Source of the DNA: Bryobacterales bacterium
GTDB taxonomy: Bacteria > Acidobacteriota > Terriglobia > Bryobacterales > Bryobacteraceae
Length of the DNA stretch: 64,000 bases
Reading direction: 5' to 3'
NCBI GenBank assembly: GCA_016713735.1
Contig: JADJOP010000037.1
Coordinates: 1-64,000 of the forward strand
The position numbers and the translations under genes are program-made. The first letter of the stretch is position 1. Each line of letters begins with the position of its first letter. Below, piece by piece: positions 57,761 through 64,000 of the stretch. A model generated the notes under the pieces. It did no database searches, was not told where the DNA came from, and saw only the letters and a list, made by a program, of their open reading frames with translations.

Positions 57761-60232
57761 CTACTTGCGCGCCTCCTCCCATTCCTTCTGATAGCGGGCG
57801 GCGAGTTCCGCCTGGCCGAGCGCGGCATAACCCGCGGCCAGGTCTTCACGCGCGCCCTGCAGCCAGCTCACGGCGGGTTGCGCCTGGGCGCTGAGCAAGT
57901 CATAGCCGGCCTGGCTTTCCACCACCGTTTCGCGCCAGCGCTTCTGCCGCGACAACGTTCGGCCGAGGCGGATACGGGCAATGGCGGTGTTGGTGTGCGA
58001 AGCCGAGAGCGCCTTGGTGTAGCGGGCCACCACGTCGTGCATGATGGCTTCGGCGCGGGCGAAGTCACCCTTCTTCAAATAGACATTGGCGCGGTTGGAA
58101 AGAGCCGTGGCGACCAGGTAGTGGGCATCGCCGCGCGTCTGGCGGTAGATGTCTTCCATGCGCCGGTAATAGAGTTCGGCCTCGTCGTAACGGGCGGCGG
58201 CGACGGCGATGTTGCCGAGATCGTTGATCACTGAGGCGACGCGGGCGTTGGCCGGGCCGAGGACCTTCTCCTGAATCGCCAGCGCGCGCTGCAGCAGCGG
58301 CTGCGCCTCGACATTCCTTTGCTGATAGACGAGACAGCGGCCGAGCATGGTGAGGGCTGAGCCGGTTTCCGGATGTTCTGGTCCGTACCAGGTTTCGACG
58401 ATGGCAAGCGCGCGGCGGAAATGGGGCTCGGCCTGGGCGTAGCGGCCTGTTTCGAAGTCGATGGCGCCGAGGTTGGTCAGGTCGGAGGCGAGGTGGGGAT
58501 GGCGTTCGCCGTGGACCTGGATGCGGAGGGCGAGCGCGCGTTGGTTCAGTGCGCGCGACTCGTCGTAGCGGCCGGCATAAAAGTGGGCGCTGGCCAGCGC
58601 CGAAGCGGCGGTGGCGCGCTTGTCGAGTTCGGGGAGTTGCTCGCGTCGGGCAAGCACAGGTTCGAGAATGCGGACGGCGTCGTCGTAGCGGCCGCGCTCG
58701 GTGAGGATGCGACCGAGGGCCTCCTGGGCTTCGAGGTTTTTCGGAGCAAGGGCGATGGTGCGCCGGGCGAGCGCTTCGGCCTCTTCGAATTTGCCCTGCT
58801 CCGAGCGCAGCAGGGCGAGTTCGATGCGGCTCTCGATTTCCTGGCCACTACCGGGGTTGCGCTGGATGGCAGAGCGGAGCATGCGTTCAGCGGAATCGTA
58901 GCGGCCGAGACGGCCATACATGCGGCCCAGTGTGCCGTAGACCTCGGCTTGCACGGCGGGCTCGCGGTTGAGCGCGGGCGATTCACGGACGCCGCGGTCG
59001 ATGAGCGTTTCGACGGTGAGGCCGTGGGCGGGACCGGCAGCTTTATCGCCGCCTTCAAAGAGGTTCAGCAGGAAGGCCTGGATGCGCTGGGCGCGGTTGG
59101 CGGCGGCGAGGGCTTCATCGCGGCTCTGCTTCAGACGCCAGGTGAAGTAAGCGCCGAGCGAAGCGGCCAGCAACAGGGCGGCGGCGAGGGCGGTGACGGC
59201 GGCGCGGTGGCGGACGAGGAGTTTGCGCAGGCGGTAAAGAGCGGTGTCGGGGCGCGCCTGCAACGGCTCGCCGGCGAGGTAGCGGCGCACGTCGGCGGCG
59301 AGGGCGTCGGCGCTGCGGTAGCGCGCGGCGACATCGTTGTGAGCAGCCTTGTGCGCAATGACGCGGAGTTCGTCCCAGGCGGCGGGGCCGGGAGCGTGCT
59401 CGATCAATTCGCCGAGAATCACGCCAAGCGCGAAGACGTCGGTGTAGACGCCGGCGGCCTCGCCGCGCACCTGCTCGGGGGCGGCGTATTTGGGCGTCAT
59501 CATGCGCAACTCGGTGCGGGTGGCCTCGGCGGGCGGCTGCGTGTCCTCGATGCGTTTGGCGATGCCGAAGTCGAGCAGCTTCGGAGCGCCGGCGGCGTCG
59601 ACCAGGATGTTGGAGGGCTTCAAGTCGCGGTGAATGATGGCGCGCTCATGGGCATACTGGACGGCGTCGCAGACCTGCAGGAAGAGACCGAGGCGCGCGT
59701 TCACGGGAAGCGAGCGCGAGCGGCAGTAGTCCAGCAGTTGTTCGCCTTCGATCAGCTGCATGGCGATCCAGGGCGTGCCTTCGGCGGTGACGCCGGCGTC
59801 AAGGAAAGCGGCGATGCCGGGATGATGGAGCCGGGCCAGGGTGCGCTGTTCGCGTTCGAAGCGTTCGCGGCGGGCCGGGGAGACCCAGGCGTCGCGCAGA
59901 ACCTTGATGGCGGCCAGGCTGTCGAGATCGGGACGGCGTCCGCGATAGACAACGCCCATGCCGCCTTCGCCGAGCAGCGCTTCCAGCTGATAGGGGCCGC
60001 ACTGGCGCGTCTCCAGGCTGGTGAGCATGCGGCCGGTGAGGGCGGCGGCGTCGCGGTCCAGCAGGCCTCCGGCGGCGGCATCCTCGTCGAGCATGGCTTC
60101 GAGCTGGCGGCGCAGGCCGGGATTGGCGTCGCACTCGGCGGCGACGAAGGCGCGGCGCAGTTCCAGGGGAAGGTCGACGGCGCGTTCGAAGAGTTCGCGC
60201 AGGCGGGCAAACTCGTTGCGGCCGTCGCTCAT
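57761..60232 (-). CDS. Transmembrane serine/threonine protein kinase with TPR sensor region
   Basis: An 823-residue Hanks-type kinase: glycine loop GEGGMGVVY (89-96), ATP lysine K110, HRDLKPSN (201-208), DFG (221-223) and a DVFALGVILGEL region. A membrane helix spans about 344-365, and the extracytoplasmic part is built of tetratricopeptide repeats (LGRMYGRLGRYDSAERML, LGAIDFETGRYAQAEPHFRRAL and more) to the C-terminus. The ATG overlaps the sigma-factor stop (ATGA), so kinase and sigma factor are made together. In known ECF/kinase pairs the kinase phosphorylates the sigma factor to activate it; that is the likely role here. Confidence 0.93.
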   Translation of the reverse strand: MSDGRNEFARLRELFERAVDLPLELRRAFVAAECDANPGLRRQLEAMLDEDAAAGGLLDRDAAALTGRMLTSLETRQCGPYQLEALLGEGGMGVVYRGRRPDLDSLAAIKVLRDAWVSPARRERFEREQRTLARLHHPGIAAFLDAGVTAEGTPWIAMQLIEGEQLLDYCRSRSLPVNARLGLFLQVCDAVQYAHERAIIHRDLKPSNILVDAAGAPKLLDFGIAKRIEDTQPPAEATRTELRMMTPKYAAPEQVRGEAAGVYTDVFALGVILGELIEHAPGPAAWDELRVIAHKAAHNDVAARYRSADALAADVRRYLAGEPLQARPDTALYRLRKLLVRHRAAVTALAAALLLAASLGAYFTWRLKQSRDEALAAANRAQRIQAFLLNLFEGGDKAAGPAHGLTVETLIDRGVRESPALNREPAVQAEVYGTLGRMYGRLGRYDSAERMLRSAIQRNPGSGQEIESRIELALLRSEQGKFEEAEALARRTIALAPKNLEAQEALGRILTERGRYDDAVRILEPVLARREQLPELDKRATAASALASAHFYAGRYDESRALNQRALALRIQVHGERHPHLASDLTNLGAIDFETGRYAQAEPHFRRALAIVETWYGPEHPETGSALTMLGRCLVYQQRNVEAQPLLQRALAIQEKVLGPANARVASVINDLGNIAVAAARYDEAELYYRRMEDIYRQTRGDAHYLVATALSNRANVYLKKGDFARAEAIMHDVVARYTKALSASHTNTAIARIRLGRTLSRQKRWRETVVESQAGYDLLSAQAQPAVSWLQGAREDLAAGYAALGQAELAARYQKEWEEARK

Positions 60233-60804
60233 TCTATGTTGCCTCGCATGCGCTGGGCCGGGTTGCCTCGCATGCGCTGGGCGAGCCAGGCGCGGGCGGT
60301 ACGCCAGTCGCGCATGATGGTGGCCTCGGAGACGGCGAAGAGCTCCATCAATTCCTTCACGTCGAGGCCGCCGAAGAAGCGGGCTTCGACGAGTTGGGCC
60401 TGGCGCGGATCAAGCGATTCCAGCTCGCTCAGCGCGCGCTCCAGGGCGAGCACCTCGTCTGCGTCAGGGGCGGACGGAGATCCCGAAGCGGAGGCGTCGT
60501 CGAGTGAGACGAGTTGCGCCAGGCCTTCGCCGCCGCGTTTCTGTGTTTGCCGGCGGCGGGCGGCTTCGACCAGGATCTGGCGCATGGCGCGGGCGGCGAT
60601 GCGTTTGAAATGCAGCGGCGATTCGACGTCGAGGCCTTGCGCGCCGCGCAACCGCATCCAGGCCTCGTTCACCAGCGCCGTGGGGTTGAGCGTGGCGCTG
60701 TGGTCGCCGCGCTTTACGCTGGCGGCCAGGCGGCGCAGTTCCTCATAGGTGATCGAGAAAAGGTAATCGAGATGGGGCGGGGCAGGATTTTTTCCATCGT
60801 CCAT
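60229..60804 (-). CDS. ECF-type RNA polymerase sigma factor paired with the kinase
   Basis: A 191-residue sigma factor of the Sigma70_ECF type frequent in acidobacteria and planctomycetes. Region 2 begins DYLFSITYEELRRLAASVKRG and contains LNPTALVNEAWMRLR; region 4 is RQAQLVEARFFGGLDVKELMELFAVSEATIMRDW. The ATG at 60804 gives MDDGKNPAPPHLD; the frame from 60957 overlaps the divergent gene and is spurious. No anti-sigma gene is adjacent; the overlapping kinase gene probably replaces it. The C-terminus carries an exact eight-residue duplication (see repeat at 60238-60282). Confidence 0.93.
   Translation of the reverse strand: MDDGKNPAPPHLDYLFSITYEELRRLAASVKRGDHSATLNPTALVNEAWMRLRGAQGLDVESPLHFKRIAARAMRQILVEAARRRQTQKRGGEGLAQLVSLDDASASGSPSAPDADEVLALERALSELESLDPRQAQLVEARFFGGLDVKELMELFAVSEATIMRDWRTARAWLAQRMRGNPAQRMRGNIE
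60238..60282. repeat. 24-base tandem duplication in the sigma factor 3' end
   Basis: gttgcctcgcatgcgctggg plus c occurs at 60238-60258 and again at 60262-60282, a 24-base period that keeps the reading frame and duplicates QRMRGNPA in the protein tail next to the kinase start codon. Confidence 0.9.
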
Positions 60805-60859
60805 GACAGCTCCAGCGCCCAGTTCGCGCAAAGCGGAGGTGAGAGGGTATCCCCACATT

Positions 60860-62533
60860 ATGACCAAGAAGACTGTCCTTGCACTATGGTTCGCCGGCGC
60901 GCTGCTGGCCGAACAAGGCGATTCGCTCGCGCTTTGCTCCCGCTGCGCTTCGCCCACCGTCTATGCGCAAACGGGCACGGGCACGGAAAACGCAGTGGCC
61001 GAAGCGAAGTTCACCGATGCGTCGCTGCGCGATGAGTGCACCGAGCAGGGGCTGAAAGGCGCGGGGCTGACCAAGTGCATCGCCGACCGGAAGAAAGAAG
61101 AGGCGGGCAAGATCTACCGCGCTTCGGCCAACTGCGCGGCCGGGAAGCTGAAGCCGGTGGACGGCAAGGAGTACACCTTTGCCGGAGTGTGGGACGGCTC
61201 CGACATTGGCGAGGGGCGCACGAAATGGCGCGCTGTGGAGAACGGACAAATTGTCGGGCGCGACAACGCCAGCGGGGGTCTTGGGCTGTCGCAGCAGTGG
61301 GAGGTTCTGTGCCCTGGACCGTTGAAGATCCGGCCTGCTGCCACTTCGGTGAGGCCCACCGCGCCGGCGGCACGGCCCGCGAGCGCAGCCGCGGCGGCTC
61401 CGACGCAGCCGGTGTGCAACGGTGCGCCGCAGTGTCTGGATGTGAACTCGTTCGCGGCCACGGTGACCGACTTCCGCACGAGCACCAGCGGGGGATACCG
61501 CATTGTGACGGCGACCATCCGGTTCCAGAACAAACTGGCGCGGCCGATCATCCTCGGCTACGTTTCCGGGGCCGGGCTGGCGCTGGACGACCGCGGCAAC
61601 CGATTCGGCATGAATGAAGGCAACGGGCTACAGGGCCTGGGCTTCATCCGGCAGAACCAGGTGGACCCGAAGTTCATCATTGGCGCCGGGCAGACCGGCA
61701 ACGCGCGGCTGGAGTATGCGTGGTATCCGCGCGGCGGAGAGATTTTCGGCCAGGTGTACGACCTGGAGTTCTCCGTGCGCGAGATCGTGCCGGTATCAGC
61801 GACGCAGTTCCGCATCGGGCTGGAGCATCCGCTCAAGTTCCGCGGGCTGGCCGATGCGGTGGTGTCGGCGACCCCGTCACCGGCCGCTCCGGCTCTCGCG
61901 AGCGCAGCCCCGGCGGGAGCGGCGCCGCTGTCGGCAGCGTTGGAGACGCCGGCGGCGGCCGATACCGTCCCCGCGCAAGCCCCCGCGCAACCCATGGTGG
62001 ACCACTGCGCGGGCGCGCAGCGCTGCTACTCGGCCGGACCGTTCACGGCGCAGATCCAGCAGCTCACGGCCTCGACGGTGAACGGCTACCAGGTATTGCG
62101 GTTCAACATGCGCTTCCGCAACGTCACCAACCAGCCGCTGGTGCTGGCCTACAAGAGCGGCACGAGCATCGCCATCGACAATCACGGCCAGCGCTTGACG
62201 CAGAGCCGCCAGCCGGTGACGGGGATGGGCGTCTGGGCGGGCAACAGCGTGAACGCCGATTTCCAGGTGGCGCCGGGCCAGCACCGCGACGCGACCTTTG
62301 AAGTATGGCGGTATGTGGCGCGGACGCTGATGGGCACGGGGTTCACCTATGACCTCACCGTGCAGCAGTTGGAGCTTCTGCCGGCAAACCAGATTCGCGG
62401 CCTGCGGGAGTACACGCTGAACTTCACTGACCTGGCGGCGTCGAATCCGATGGGCGGGGCGGCGCCGGCGGGGCAGCAGACATTGAATGAGTCGCTGCGA
62501 TCGTTGAAGGACGTCTTCAAGCGCAAGAAGTAG
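60860..62533 (+). CDS. Exported hypothetical protein with two tandem homologous beta-sandwich domains
   Basis: The ATG at 60860 gives 557 residues with an N-terminal signal (TVLALWFAGALLA). After a small Cys-containing region (residues 30-170) come two related domains of about 150 residues separated by alanine/proline linkers. The first has CNGAPQCLDVNSFAATVTDF, IRFQNKLARPIILGYVSGAGLALDDRGN; the second CAGAQRCYSAGPFTAQIQQL, MRFRNVTNQPLVLAYKSGTSIAIDNHG. Both open with a Cys-x5-Cys pair and match strand for strand, indicating internal duplication. I cannot name the family. It is divergent from the ECF/kinase unit, 55 bases away, and may be a target or sensor partner of it. Confidence 0.75.
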   Translation: MTKKTVLALWFAGALLAEQGDSLALCSRCASPTVYAQTGTGTENAVAEAKFTDASLRDECTEQGLKGAGLTKCIADRKKEEAGKIYRASANCAAGKLKPVDGKEYTFAGVWDGSDIGEGRTKWRAVENGQIVGRDNASGGLGLSQQWEVLCPGPLKIRPAATSVRPTAPAARPASAAAAAPTQPVCNGAPQCLDVNSFAATVTDFRTSTSGGYRIVTATIRFQNKLARPIILGYVSGAGLALDDRGNRFGMNEGNGLQGLGFIRQNQVDPKFIIGAGQTGNARLEYAWYPRGGEIFGQVYDLEFSVREIVPVSATQFRIGLEHPLKFRGLADAVVSATPSPAAPALASAAPAGAAPLSAALETPAAADTVPAQAPAQPMVDHCAGAQRCYSAGPFTAQIQQLTASTVNGYQVLRFNMRFRNVTNQPLVLAYKSGTSIAIDNHGQRLTQSRQPVTGMGVWAGNSVNADFQVAPGQHRDATFEVWRYVARTLMGTGFTYDLTVQQLELLPANQIRGLREYTLNFTDLAASNPMGGAAPAGQQTLNESLRSLKDVFKRKK

Positions 62534-62553
62534 GCGGCGCGGAAGGCGACGGC

Positions 62554-63315
62554 TCAACGGCTCGCGGGCAGCTCGTAGCCGCGGCGGGCGAGGATGGCGC
62601 GCCCCCGCGGGCCGAGGACGAATTCGCGGAAGGCGCGGGGTTCGCGGCGGGCGGCGCTGGCCGTGGCGATGCCCAGGGTCTGCTCGATGGGGGCGTGAAA
62701 CGAAGGGTCCATGGTGAGGATGCGGCCTGGGCCGTTCATCACCAGGGGGAGGGCGGTGAAGGCGGCATCGGCGTTACCCGAGGCAGCCATCTGACGGGCC
62801 ATGCTGATGTTGTTGGCGTAGACGATCTTGGCGCGCACGCGTTCCCAGATGCCGGCATGGCGCATGGCCTCGATGGCGGCCAGACCATACGGCGCCAGTT
62901 CGGGCTGAGCGACGGCGATGAACTTCACCTCCGGGCGGGTGAGGTCCTCAAGGGACTTCACGGCGCGCGATTCATCGGGAATCCAGAGGGCCACGCGGCC
63001 GAGGGCGTAGGCAGCGCCCGTGCCGGGGGCGATGACTCCGCGGCCGGTGAGTTTTTCGACGTGCTCGTTGTCGGCGGCTAGCAACAGATCGAACGGGGCT
63101 CCGTTGGTGAGTTGCTGCGCGAGTTGAGCCGTGGAGCCGAGGCTGAGAGTGGATTTGACGCCTGACTCGCGTTCAAACGCGGCGGCCAGTTCCTCGATCG
63201 CGCCTGTGAGGTTCGCCGCGGCGGCCACGGTGAGGGTGGGGGAAAGCGGCCCGCTGTTGCCGCAGGCGGAGAGTCCCACCAGCACGGCCACGGACAGGGT
63301 GACGGATGCGCGCAT
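62554..63315 (-). CDS. modA: ModA-like molybdate ABC transporter substrate-binding lipoprotein
   Basis: A 253-residue binding protein with a lipoprotein signal (lipobox LSAC, cysteine at residue 18). The mature part has the ModA pattern: LTVAAAANLTGAIEELAAAFERESG, LGSTAQLAQQLTNGAPFDLLLAADNEHVEKL and PAAR-like end segments. It binds an oxyanion, probably molybdate or tungstate, outside the inner membrane. The ATG at 63315 is preferred to the TTG at 63318. No ModB or ModC permease gene adjoins it; only a phosphatase gene lies upstream. Confidence 0.88.
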   Translation of the reverse strand: MRASVTLSVAVLVGLSACGNSGPLSPTLTVAAAANLTGAIEELAAAFERESGVKSTLSLGSTAQLAQQLTNGAPFDLLLAADNEHVEKLTGRGVIAPGTGAAYALGRVALWIPDESRAVKSLEDLTRPEVKFIAVAQPELAPYGLAAIEAMRHAGIWERVRAKIVYANNISMARQMAASGNADAAFTALPLVMNGPGRILTMDPSFHAPIEQTLGIATASAARREPRAFREFVLGPRGRAILARRGYELPASR

Positions 63316-63321
63316 CAATTC

Positions 63322-63327
63322 AAATTA
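63322..63327 (-). promoter_or_regulatory. -10-like TAATTT before modA
   Basis: TAATTT on the minus strand ends six bases before the ModA ATG at 63315 with no ribosome-binding site between; a leaderless start is inferred. Confidence 0.35.
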
Positions 63328-63376
63328 ACCCAGTCAAGTTACCCCAGTCGAGCGGCCCCAGGCTCTCGCCGCGGCC

Positions 63377-64000
63377 TCAAACCGCGCGCAGCACCATGAC
63401 GGTCATGTCATCGGCCTGTTCGGCGTCGCCGGCAAAGGCGTCGGCGGCGGCCACCAGGGCGGCCACCTGTTCGGCGGCGGGCAGCCCGGAGTGTTTGGCG
63501 AACTCGGCGCTGACGATGCGGTCGTCCCACATGTCGCCGGCTTCGTTGCTGGCTTCGCTGAGCCCGTCGGAGAAGCAGAGCAGGGCGTCGCCGGTGGCCA
63601 GTTCCACCTCGCCCTGTTCGTAGCGCGCGATGGGGAGCAGGCCGACGGGCAGGCCGCCGATGTCGAGCGTGGACATGCGCTGGCCGGCGGCGCGGTAGAG
63701 GATGGGCCGGACGTGGCCGGCGTTGGCGTAGGTGAGCTTGCGCCGGGAGGCGTCGAGGTGGCCGCAGAAGAGCGTGGAGTATTTGTCGTCGAGCGAGAAC
63801 GAGTAGACGGCTTTGTTGAAGTTGCCCAGCAGGCCGGCGAGGGAGTCGAACAGCTCAACGGTTTGCGAGCGGATCGAAGCCTGGATGCTGGCCATGAGCA
63901 CGGCCGCGCCGACGCCTTTGCCGGAAACGTCGCCGACGGTGAAAAAGAAGCTGCCGTCGGGCATGGAGATGAAGTCGTAGTAGTCGCCGCCGACGGTTTT
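63377..64000 (-). CDS. Partial SpoIIE-type PP2C serine phosphatase (C-terminal part)
   Basis: The frame is open to the window edge; the 12 codons before the internal ATG at 63964 read KTVGGDYYDFIS, continuing the conserved SpoIIE start, so the true N-terminus lies beyond 64000. Visible PP2C motifs are GGDYYDF, FTVGDVSGKGVGAAVLMA, YANAGHVRPILYR, LLCFSDGLSEA and the final metal site AEQADDMTVMVLR. Such phosphatases act on anti-anti-sigma factors or similar partners; the upstream sensor region is not visible. Confidence 0.93.
   Translation of the reverse strand, partial: KTVGGDYYDFISMPDGSFFFTVGDVSGKGVGAAVLMASIQASIRSQTVELFDSLAGLLGNFNKAVYSFSLDDKYSTLFCGHLDASRRKLTYANAGHVRPILYRAAGQRMSTLDIGGLPVGLLPIARYEQGEVELATGDALLCFSDGLSEASNEAGDMWDDRIVSAEFAKHSGLPAAEQVAALVAAADAFAGDAEQADDMTVMVLRAV

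Overview
The window is about 64 kb of GC-rich chromosome, most likely from an acidobacterium of the Solibacter/Bryobacter type. The evidence is two very large secreted beta-sandwich proteins that end in the C-terminal domain typical of Solibacter relatives (TIGR03437), Oar-like TonB receptors with carboxypeptidase-regulatory N-termini, Tat-exported sulfatase and sugar isomerase/epimerase, an ECF sigma/serine-threonine kinase pair, and hypothetical families I associate with this group. No rRNA, tRNA, CRISPR, phage or IS element was seen, and no gene-free gap exceeds 300 bp.

Layout. 1-5.1 kb: end of an unknown gene, a PLP aminotransferase, an exported methyltransferase, and a lytic transglycosylase coupled to a 54-residue YefM-like peptide and a DUF2442 protein. 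5.2-10.1 kb: a coupled operon xdhC - mocA-like - AsmA - GAF-like protein. 10.3-12.0 kb: a hypothetical protein and a sugar isomerase/epimerase-like protein. 12.0-19.15 kb: a compact histidine operon hisI-G-D-C-(HAD phosphatase)-B-H-F-A preceded by an attenuator whose leader peptide carries eight histidines. 19.1-21.7 kb: cysS and a trans-sulfuration PLP enzyme. 21.8-24.5 kb: divergent PQQ-propeller protein and sulfatase sharing one tiny promoter region. 24.6-32.4 kb: two tandem giant secreted proteins. 32.5-33.6 kb: a serine hydrolase of lower GC that looks acquired. 33.7-36.6 kb: hrcA-grpE-dnaJ. 36.8-41.3 kb: an esterase facing an Oar-like TonB receptor. 41.5-48.4 kb: a sugar-acid-like uptake cluster (TonB receptor, IclR-HTH/sugar-sensor regulator, MFS transporter, SDR) in which receptor and regulator are both frameshifted. 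48.5-57.7 kb: mutM-like glycosylase, hrpB, glycosyltransferase, PAP2, unknown exported protein, RibBA-type protein, SDR, and a frameshifted SMP-30 lipoprotein. 57.8-64 kb: STK/TPR kinase with its ECF sigma factor, a two-domain exported unknown protein, ModA, and the end of a SpoIIE-type phosphatase.

Three whole-window patterns stand out. First, the plus strand changes from strongly C-rich to strongly G-rich near 18.9-19.2 kb whatever the coding strand, which is what a replication origin or a rearrangement breakpoint would give. Second, many start codons lie only 6-8 bases after a -10-like hexamer with no Shine-Dalgarno, suggesting leaderless mRNAs, whereas genes inside operons use ATGA/GTGA/TAATG overlaps. 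Third, three genes carry a single-base frameshift in short G/C runs and one has a premature stop that leaves its normal C-terminus readable downstream; these may be sequence errors or real decay.

Functionally the window joins core metabolism (histidine, cysteine, riboflavin), heat-shock chaperones and DNA/RNA upkeep with secreted hydrolases and TonB/MFS uptake typical of a soil polymer degrader. Functions come from motif recognition by eye; no database search was run.
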